Positions 56,147 to 64,000 of a DNA stretch of 64,000 nt are shown here, in pieces (position 1 is the first letter of the stretch; the number at the start of each line of letters is the position of its first letter). The translations under genes and the position numbers were made by a program. The DNA comes from Dermanyssus gallinae (lineage: Eukaryota > Arthropoda > Arachnida > Mesostigmata > Dermanyssidae): contig QVRM01005651.1 in NCBI GenBank assembly GCA_003439945.1, forward strand, positions 186,001-250,000, written 5' to 3'. The notes under the pieces are model-generated. The model saw nothing but the letters and a program-made list of their open reading frames with translations, did not search any database and was not told where the DNA came from.

Positions 56147-57630
56147 TGATGTAAAGGCTTTAAGCTTCTCTGCGAGTGAAAGGAGAGCCAATAAAGGTTT
56201 TCGAGCTTCCGCGATTGTTCTCAAAGTTGAAGCCAGATCAGGGCTGACACCCTCTAACATCCGAGCTACGTCTGTTAAGGCGCCCCCAACATATCTGCGA
56301 GACGTCTTGTTACGGGTGTGTCTCTTTGTGGTGAGTTTAGCGGTATACCGCGGCCGAGCTTGACGACTCCTGTATGAGTTGGTTCGCTTCCGTTTGGGCC
56401 TCGGTAGTGGTCGCGGATTGGGGAGAAGCGGCTGCGGTGAGGAGCTTTCCTGTGTGGTAGAAATGCCCCTAAGGACAGCAGCGTACGAAGCCTTATCTTT
56501 GCTGAAACCACCGGGTTGCACGTCTTTCACGACAGCAGCTTTGGCATCAGGTCCCTCGGTAATCGATGCAGACGGATGCGATGCCTTAACTTGTTGTAGA
56601 ACTCTCGCCTTCATGATAATCCTGTTCCGCTCGCGGAGGTAGGCCACACGGGGACAGAAAGGCGATCCGGCCACGTGGGGGCCCGTACAGTTAACACACC
56701 TCGACTGTTTCGTGCAAGTTGAAGCGAGGTGATCTCCACCTTCGCATTTTATGCAGGCCTTGCGATAGGTGCACCTGTCCGCTAGATGTCCCACTCGTTG
56801 ACAATTGTAGCATACTTTCGGTTGATCGGGCTCAAGAACGACGGAGTGGGTTTTGTATCCCAGGAAGACAGACACAGGCGGTTGACGTTCAAAGGACAAG
56901 ATCATTTTGCTAAGTGGGGTCTTGCCAGTGTGACCTGTCCGGGATAAACGTCAAACGTGCACCACACCATAATCTGCTAGTTCTTGGCATATCTCGTCGT
57001 CTGTGAACGCAACATCGACGCCCTGAATTATCGCCTTGAATGACGTTAGAGCTGGACAGGTTACCGTGACGGGTATCGATCCTATTGCAGAGGATTTTTA
57101 GCCGCGTCCTCTGTGTTGACCCATACAGAAATGGCGACCTTATTGCTTGAGATCTTGCTGTCAGGGCAATTAGAATGAATAGCCTCACATACCTGCAGTA
57201 ATGTGCCGTCAGCAAACTCGTAAGAAGCTGGATCTTCAGTGGTCTTTCTGCGTATGACTACTTTAAAGGCGTTAAATTGACCGGTAGACGCCTCCGTTCT
57301 CAGCTTGTCCAACTGACGTTCCTCACGAGATTTAACCTCACGCTTGGACACCACCAGCGTAAACGATTCGTCATGTTCATCGCACTCAACTGAGGAATCC
57401 TTTCTTCGCTTACACCCTGGTTTTATACCTCCGTCTAAGATTTCCGAAGTTTTGGCACCTGTAGTTGGTTCAACTTTTGATACACCAGGCGATGCGCTGC
57501 AGGCCCTCTTCTCAGCCGGCTTCGAGACATCAGCTTGGACAGCGACTGGTGTGTCTTTGACTATTGTGCTCCTGAGTTTGGAGATATCCAAACGACTAGG
57601 CGACTTATTGCCACTGGACTCTGCCGGCAT
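56144..57630 (-). pseudogene. R2-type element ORF1, gag-like (copy B)
   Basis: Same organisation as copy A: start MPAESSGNKSPSRL, frame break near 57085, TGA near 56955, then the open knuckle region (CYNCQRVGHLADRC, CIKCEGGDHLASTC, CVNCTGPHVAGSPFC). Only a handful of residues differ from copy A, and both lesions are identical, so the gene was already dead when duplicated. Confidence 0.82.
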
Positions 57631-57671
57631 CGTCCTAGATGTCCAAATGCCTTGGAACAAATATACGTTAA

Positions 57672-57771
57672 AAAAAAACAAAAAAAATAATACCAATCTT
57701 GGGAGTTGAACCGGGGTCCAACAACTGGCAATCGGGGACGCTACCACTCGGCTACGACAACCACACGAACT
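57672..57771 (-). tRNA. tRNA-like sequence with oligo-T terminator, second copy
   Basis: Duplicate of 36236-36335 with the same A-box and B-box matches and downstream T-runs. The same stem-pairing defects apply. Confidence 0.4.
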
Positions 57772-58838
57772 GCACAAATGCATCAATTGCAGAGTCAACG
57801 TTAGCTGCTCCGTACACTTGTAACCAATTTATGTTCTGCATACGATTAGCAAACAGGCGTACGGAAGCTCTGTCGCGTCAGAAAAAAAGGGGAAAAGCAA
57901 AGTTAACCAGGCCGCTGCAGGAACTACACATGAAAGCTTGCTACAAATTGCCACAGTGATGTTCTTAATTCAGGTTCTTAATGAACGACGAACGTGTTGC
58001 TTTGGTAATGGTTGGGCAATAATCTATTCAAGAGAACCACGCTCAATAGTCCTCACTGAGAAAACTGTCAAAGGGGTTGATCTTTGAGTCTCGAGAATAG
58101 CAGAAAAAGAAAGAAGAAGGCTGCGAGAACAACATTCTTTAGAGCTCCGAGTGGGAGTTCTGTGAGTGAAATGACTGGAGTAAAAGCCAAAAACATATAC
58201 ATTAAAAGCTGAATTAGTTTCTACTCGAAGACGAACCAGAATTTAAAAAACATTTTTAAAAAGGTTATTTTTAGTTTTAGATTATTCTCTGTCCCCTACA
58301 AGTATATTTTCAATGCACTGAGGACCAGGCATGTTAAGATATCTAGGCTTTCCTCAACAATCTTTGTGGCAGCATGGCCGCTGACTCTTAGCGGCATATG
58401 GTCTATCATCTATTCTCAGTGAGCATCGCTCAAAGAAAATTTGATTAACAACAAGAATGTAACCGGCGACACCCCAATGGTAGATAACAACCATGACAAC
58501 TAGCGCACTAGTCCACTAGACCACGCCGTCAAACTCGCGAATATGAACTGTCTGGACTGTATCATTTCTTCGACCAGCGACTACATGCGATACCAGTAAT
58601 ACCATGGCTAGAATTCATGCATCAACAATCATCATACGGTCCATGTATTTATCCTATTAAATCCTGTTCACACAATCTATAATATTATCTTGATGATGGC
58701 CATTGATAATAAATTTAACCTGATAATCATCTAAAATACTTTTTTTTATCCAGTGCTTATGCTAAGAAGCAGCCACGAATAGAGCTAGTGCATTCATAGG
58801 CCTTGTGTAAACAATCCGCCGCATCTGGGTAAACTGCC

Positions 58839-59339
58839 TTATGAAGACTCTGCACTAAACCTATAGCTGAATAAATATGTTTTATTTTCAACGAAATCAT
58901 ATTTACCTAAGGATTTATAAGATGTCCCTCTGAGGTGCTTGATTATCTTCCTTCTTGAATTCACGATTGGAGCTGGCCTGTGCGGAATTGAAGTCGCGCC
59001 AAAAAGCTTCACTCTGAGTTTCTGTCCAGCAGGACCAGTGCCAACAGCGATGGTTTTAACTGCGGCAGCATACGACCTGCCAGCAACATGGGGTTGTGTC
59101 ATACTGCGACCCAATGCAGCGTTTTCAGGATGCGGCAGCATGGATAACTTTGCCACAGACTGCGAGGCTCCGAAGCCAAAATGTAGAAGACGTGGTTCGC
59201 TGTAACATCTTAGAAAAAAGATCGCCCAGACCCAGGCCAATTGCTGCTTTTGCAACGGCAAGCATGAGGCCACGTGGAGTTTGTGCCCCTTTGGATTGAG
59301 CCGTATAGATATGTTGAAGCGGGGCTCTTGGAATGTCAT
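58839..59339 (-). CDS. Unrecognised ORF, 166 residues (second copy)
   Basis: Copy of 37403-37900 with one inserted Arg codon (SEPRLLHFG versus SEPLLHFG). Otherwise identical by eye in the listed protein. Function unknown. Confidence 0.3.
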   Translation of the reverse strand: MTFQEPRFNISIRLNPKGHKLHVASCLPLQKQQLAWVWAIFFLRCYSEPRLLHFGFGASQSVAKLSMLPHPENAALGRSMTQPHVAGRSYAAAVKTIAVGTGPAGQKLRVKLFGATSIPHRPAPIVNSRRKIIKHLRGTSYKSLGKYDFVENKTYLFSYRFSAESS

Positions 59340-59507
59340 TAAGAGGCAGCCTGAAAATCAAGCCTTACCACTCTTTGCGTCCCCGTAGCGTACGTCCAAC
59401 CGCCTAATAACTTATTAAAGCGCAACTCGTCGTCTGTGGTGAAAAATAATATTAAAATGAACAACGACGCACTGAACAATTAAGAAGTTGGCCCAGGAAC
59501 AAAACCT

Positions 59508-59973
59508 GTGGAAAAAAGCAAAAAAGTGTTGCCTTCAGTGGGCATCGCCGCAGATCTTGTAGACAAGGTTTGCTGGACAAGATCGTTTCCTGTACCACCA
59601 AAGCGGCTAATGGCGGTAACCAGTGTACTTGAAAAGTTGTTTCCCTCTCTGCTCTCTTTTGCTACCGAAAGAGGGATATGTAGACACTGATTCCAACAAA
59701 GCCGCTGGAACCGCTTCTCTTAAAACAACCTTGCGGCGCTTCATTGAACCCTCCTTGCTCAATGCACTCTGCACGCTATCACGTGAACAAACAATGTGTA
59801 GAGACAAGCAAAAGCGACTAGCCTTCTGGAGGCTTGTGACACGGCATGCACAGAAGCATGGAACGCGCCAATGCAAAAACAAGCGCAACATGCTCAAGAC
59901 AAAAAATCGCTATTTAAATAGTTTCAATAAAACTGTGAAGGCATTAAATCAAGTTTCTTACTTCTTATTTTAA
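59508..59973 (+). other. Unrecognised open stretches ending at AATAAA (second copy)
   Basis: Copy of 38069-38534, with AATAAA at 59926-59931. Substitutions T to M, E to G, G to C and I to M relative to copy 1. Confidence 0.3.
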
Positions 59974-60153
59974 CTGAGCAGTATGACGTGTTTGTCCTTA
60001 CTGTGACACGGACCATCGAACTCACAGTGACCCATCTCACCGTGGGTTCGTTAACACGCCCGTCTGGTAGTTGGCGTATAGCAGAAGTCTTGGTAATTTT
60101 TTTAAGTGAGATGGTTGATAGGCATTTGTGTGTCCCAAAGTTTTTACAAGTTC

Positions 60154-60312
60154 TTTTTGAACAAAACACACGTCATTACCACCATCCTCCATTCGGGACG
60201 AGACGTGCCATCCGATACCAATACATGCGTTCTTATGTCGAGCTTGCCAGCTTTGTAGGCCGTGAATGGACCGTGTGCACTTCTGGGGGTACGGGTTATA
60301 TATATATACACA

Positions 60313-60349
<37 letters not shown>

Positions 60350-60430
60350 TATGTATATATAGATATATATATATATAGATATATATATATATATATCTAT
60401 ATACATATATCTATATATATCTATTACATA

Positions 60431-60463
<33 letters not shown>

Positions 60464-60683
60464 GTAATATGTATATATATATACATATATATGTATATAT
60501 ATCTATATATATATGTATATACAGTGTATATATATATATAACCCGCACCTCCAGAGTGCACACGGTCCATTCACGGCCTACAAAGCTGGCAAGCTCGACA
60601 TTAAGAACGCATGTATTAGTAACGGATGGCACGTTCGATCCCGAATGGAGGATGGTGGTATTAACGTGTGTTTTGTTCAAAAA
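60154..60683. repeat. Long inverted repeat (foldback) with (TA)n core
   Basis: Arms 60154-60316 and 60520-60683 are reverse complements with roughly ten differences, including one indel. Outer ends read TTTTTGAACAAAACACACGT and its complement. The core is about 200 bp of TA-type repeat with GTATA variants. It has no transposase. The arm sequence is unrelated to the repeat at 36-568. Confidence 0.92.
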
Positions 60684-60685
60684 AA

Positions 60686-60753
60686 AATATATATATAGAT
60701 ATACGAGTATATATATATACATATATATGTATATATATATAGATATATATACA

Positions 60754-60799
<46 letters not shown>

Positions 60800-60817
60800 T
60801 ATGTATATATATATACA

Positions 60818-60860
<43 letters not shown>

Positions 60861-60873
60861 ATATATATATATA
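60686..60873. repeat. (TA)n microsatellite next to element C
   Basis: Nearly pure TA dinucleotide with GTATA and GATATA interruptions, between the inverted repeat and the 3' end of R2-type element C. Confidence 0.96.
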
Positions 60874-60970
60874 TGCCTAAACTTTATTTAACTCGTAACG
60901 GGGTTAACAATTGTCCTCTAGTGAACGTGACGACAAACTACATCAGCCCTAGGTCCAGGCCTGGTGTAGA

Positions 60971-63850
60971 TTACCTGGACAAGGTGCCAAGCACCGCCGT
61001 GGCGTTTCCACGTTGTATATCCAATGATAGCCTTTGCCGAAAAAACTCACCAGCGCGTGGGTCCCCCGTAGCCAATCTGAGACACTTGCATATCCTAGTA
61101 AAAACTCTCTCAGTAATTTTACCTGGGCCCCCTAAGGTCTCAAAGGCAAAAAGTCGAAAGTCCATAGAGTCTCCAATATGTGCATACTTCCGGCACTTAT
61201 TTCTTTCCGCATGCGAAACAGCATAACCAGCCTGGGTAGCGCCCGGACTGACCATTGAAGGTGCCAAAGAGTCAGTCACGGTAGCGTCCCAGACAAGTGT
61301 CTTCCCACCTTCAAAAGCTGTTAGGGTCATCCCATCAGGTCGACGAGAGTCGTCTGTGTACAAGCCTGCGGGTTCGAGAACACAAGGGTAGCCGGAAGAC
61401 CTTAGAGCACGGGCTAGGGTATAATTTAACGCAGCATGTCTCGTCCTACGGCCTAAACTGCGGATGCAAGATAAGCCATGGTGACCAAGAGGTGAGACCT
61501 TTTCGCCACAGCTGCACTCATGTTCCTCGACTAGAGGGACTCCAAGGCGGAGGCCAACGCAGATCCTGACGACGAAGTCATCTAAGAGAGTTCCAACGGG
61601 AGCACTTGGTAAAGCATTGAGCCGTGCACCAGCACCACTAGATGAAACTGCTCGGAGCCGGGCTTTTTCCACCTTGTCTTCTGTTAAATTAAAAAGATTG
61701 GCCAGTTGTATATCCTCCAACGGCGCGGTCCAGCTGCCTTGAAGTAGGTTCTTCTGGAGGGGGTGCTCCAGTGCGTGCCAAGAGACACTCTTTAGAATCT
61801 TCTAGTAGAGAACGTAACCGCTCGATGGCTGGGAAGTCTAGTATCTTTGACGCCCTATGCCAGGTACTAGACATTGAAGCGACTACCGCGGGACCTGCGA
61901 CCAAGACAGCGTCTGGAATGCCTAGGCCTCCTTTTGCCACTGGCAGAAGGGCTTGTCTGCGGGCTGTCTCTGGTAAACTTAGGTTAAGTAAGGAAGACAG
62001 GGAGTTCAGCGTGTGGGTGTTCAATTGTTCTAAAAATTTTAAATCTTGCGTCAGGTCAATCCCACGAAGCAGGTGGTTTACCCGTGCTGTCGAGACGCAA
62101 GACCTTAATAAGAACAATTCCCTGTGTGCACCCAAAAGACCCAAGCAGCTTGAGGAGGATTTTAACTTATCCACCCAGCCAGATAACTGTTCTTCCTTCC
62201 CGTCGTCAACAAGTGGCACGCCTAATAAAATAAGGTTGGCCTTATTTGTCCTGATACATTCTGGAATAAGGTCGGGTATCAGTCTGATCGAAGAGTCGGA
62301 TATTGATGATCCCGACACCAAGAGTTCGCATTTTTGTGGGTTGAGGCATAACCCGCTTTTTGTTGCAAAATCGAGTATTTTCCGAATATCGCGGGCCACT
62401 GTTACAGGGTCACCGGCTAACACGCCATCATATAAGTACCATACATTAAATGGGGACTCGAGAGAGTCTATTAGCTCCTTGATGGCGAGGCAAAACAGTG
62501 GAGGCCCTAATGGGTCGCCCTGCTGCAGGCCCGACTGTGAGAGTATGACGTGGTCCATCAACAGCAGTTGAGTTGGGTTTCTGTATGCCTGCACAAAGTA
62601 GTGGTATAAATTAGGCGCATGGGATACAACAGCTTTTAAAAGATGGTCACGTCGAACGCTGTTAAAAGTATTCTGAAAAGCTAGTTTGACCATGACTATG
62701 TCTTCTGACCTAGATTCAAGATAGGCTCGTGCGGCATAGATCGCCACTTCTGTTCCACTTCTAGCAGCAAAGCTAAGCTGGTGGTCACCTATGCTTCCTC
62801 AATTTGCGACGAATTTTTCTAGCAGGCGATCTTTGCTGCTATCCTGCGGAGTGTAGATGAGCATGCAATACGGCGGGTTGTGCCATCCTTCTTTTTCAGA
62901 GCACATAACCTCGCTCCAAATATGATTGGTATGAGATCTCTTGGCGGCTCTCCTCGTAGTGAAATTTCAATGAGTTTGGCAAGTACATCGGCTAAAGCCT
63001 CCGCTCGTTTACCCATTGCTCGAGAAAGTAAATCTTGCAGAAGCCTTGGTCGAATGAAGTCAAGACCCGCAGCGGAGCTTCTAGAAAAGCTTCCTACTGC
63101 GCGGTAAATATCTTCCCTTGACACGTGGAAGCTTTCCGCGGGGGACGCTTCGGCAGGAGGATCTGTCCACCTCAAGTCCGTTGGTGCGCAGGGATGCTTG
63201 TCACGTAGAGCTTATACGTGGTCGGACTCGACACCGAACGTGTCGCATGAGCTTATGAGCCTTGCAGCGCCCGACACATCACCATCGGTTAACTTTGCAA
63301 CCACTCTTCTTTTTAGGTCTTCTTCAGAAGTGCCAATTTTTCTGTGTTCCTGGTGGTTGACTCGACCGGCCAATCCGTCGAGTGAGAGACAACTGAGACC
63401 GTTTTCAAAGTCTCTAAGGTTTGAGCGTATAATGTCTTCCAGCGAACACGACTCATTCTTGACGTTAGAAAGTCGAAGTATAACAGGGCCAAACGATAGT
63501 AGAGACAACCATGCTGAATTATAATTGTAGGTTACTACATTGTTTACGACCTTCACAAGGCATTCTAGCAAAAACCTTCTTGCTGTTTTGGGTATTATAC
63601 GTATCATCCTTACATTTTTTAAAACAAACTGAATATGAAATGTCATGTATGAAAGTTGTACACGCGTGTCTCCTGTAGCAGGCTGCCCATAGGCGTTTGA
63701 TCCTGGATGCATAGAATTTATGCGTCTCCGTAAGCCCCTTGAAGTAAATGTATTTCGACATATTGTGCAGTCGGATTTATGGCTAGCTGAAGAGGACGAA
63801 GGAACTGCGGGATCTTGCGATGATAATATATTATCTGGCATTATGAACAT
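60971..63850 (-). pseudogene. R2-type ORF2: zinc finger, RT, restriction-like endonuclease (copy C)
   Basis: The start is MPDNILSSQD at 63841, aligned with copy A. The finger CTICRNTFTSRGLRRR has lost a His. Stops lie at 63212-63214 and near 62819, and frames shift near 62760 and 61730. RT: SAAGLDFIRPRLLQDLLSRA, FGARLCALKKKDGTTRRIAC, VKLAFQNTFNSVRR (first catalytic Asp changed to Ala), GLQQGDPLGPPLFC, and VWYLYDG (YLDDG with an Asp changed to Tyr). The endonuclease is intact: CSCGEKVSPLGHHGLSC, RRPDGMTL, LVWDATVTDS and [14 protein letters not shown] in one frame (61720-60971). RT is therefore dead at both catalytic sites. Confidence 0.87.
63839..63843 (-). promoter_or_regulatory. TAATG stop/start overlap (copy C)
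   Basis: TAA (63843-63841) overlaps the ORF2 ATG (63841-63839). The ORF1 frame reaches this TAA only after allowing for a one-base loss about 20 nt upstream. Confidence 0.6.
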
Positions 63851-63942
63851 TTTCTGAGTTTTTCGCCAGTGGTAACAGAGCTAACAAGGGCTGTAGTACC
63901 TCTGTCACCACTTTAATAGCTTCTGCCAAATCAGGGCTCATA
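63841..63942 (-). pseudogene. R2-type ORF1, C-terminal tail (copy C)
   Basis: The reading MSPDLAEAIKVVTEVLQP, then LLALLPLAK, matches the last 30 residues of copy A ORF1 (VSPGLAST to LLALLSLAEKL). A one-base deletion after it shifts the frame before the TAATG. The rest of ORF1 is missing because the sequence changes to TA repeat. Confidence 0.65.
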
Positions 63943-64000
63943 GTTATATATATATATATATATGTTTTTTTTTTAGTAGAAAAAATATATATATATATAC
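63943..64000. repeat. (TA)n microsatellite at window end
   Basis: Two TA runs separated by a T-rich segment, cut by the window edge. It marks the 5' boundary of element C. Confidence 0.95.

Larger units (their letters stand above)
55129..60094. repeat. Segmental duplication, copy 2 (4966 bp)
   Basis: Partner of 33690-38655, same orientation. Its left edge falls inside the RT of element B, where the sequence switches to unrelated DNA. Its right edge is about 60 bp from the inverted repeat at 60154. Confidence 0.95.
60880..63942 (-). mobile_element. R2-type non-LTR element C, decayed
   Basis: Minus strand, holding the ORF1 tail, ORF2 and a short 3' untranslated region ending AAATAAAGTTTAGGC at about 60878, directly against (TA)n. 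The 5' end is cut at about 63942, again against (TA)n. It is related to element A over the whole ORF2 but strongly diverged, so it is a separate lineage. Confidence 0.86.

Overview
The window is a transposon-dense, heavily decayed stretch of an animal nuclear genome, most likely an arthropod. This rests on the mix of R1-like, CR1-like and R2-type non-LTR retrotransposons, BEL/Pao and Ty3/Gypsy remnants, Tc1-type transposases, long (TA)n tracts and an AGC-kinase gene. A mite or tick is only a weak guess. There is no operon, ribosomal RNA or prokaryotic signal. Almost every coding stretch is a broken mobile-element gene. The one intact cellular-type gene is a single-exon, PKA-like but divergent kinase at 29422-30456, with a TATA box just upstream.

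Layout. 1-1055: a Tc1-type transposase remnant next to a 530-bp inverted repeat with a (AT)n core. 1398-5372: a CR1-like element (PHD-finger and SGNH-like ORF1 pieces, endonuclease, reverse transcriptase). 4465-10464: a direct tandem duplication of a 3.0-kb composite (CR1-like 3' half, Tc1 transposase N-terminus, start of an R1-like ORF1). 9632-11726: the rest of that R1-like ORF1 with zinc knuckles. 11770-13470: a BEL/Pao pol remnant. 13554-13613: a long hairpin. 13640-15540: a second CR1-like element. 15540-21360: mostly unassigned sequence with a kinase pseudogene at 18544-19070. 21555-25184: an R1-like element on the minus strand. 25863-25976: a 24-bp minisatellite. 26060-27200: a block duplicated from 15770-17290. 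29371-31026: the kinase gene and local repeats.

31760-36194: R2-type element A (minus strand; ORF1 gag-like, ORF2 with zinc finger, reverse transcriptase and restriction-like endonuclease). 33690-38655 is duplicated at 55129-60094 (both 4966 bp), so element B is a 3'-truncated genomic copy of A. 38985-43008: R1-like and Gypsy remnants. 44501-45660: an R2-type fragment on the plus strand. 46088-49746 and 51200-52812: two more R1-like elements. 60154-60683: a second inverted repeat with a (TA)n core. 60880-63942: R2-type element C, bounded by (TA)n at both ends.

The most interesting points are: (i) the R2-type elements have two ORFs joined by a TAATG stop/start pentamer in all three copies, which suggests termination-reinitiation as known for SART1; (ii) the divergent PKA-like kinase keeps the ATP-binding Lys and the HRD and DFG aspartates but has lost other hallmarks, and it has a pseudogene paralogue about 11 kb away inside a diverged duplication; (iii) two unrelated inverted repeats both have TA-repeat cores. 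Frames, motifs and repeat boundaries were read by eye; no alignment or database search was run.
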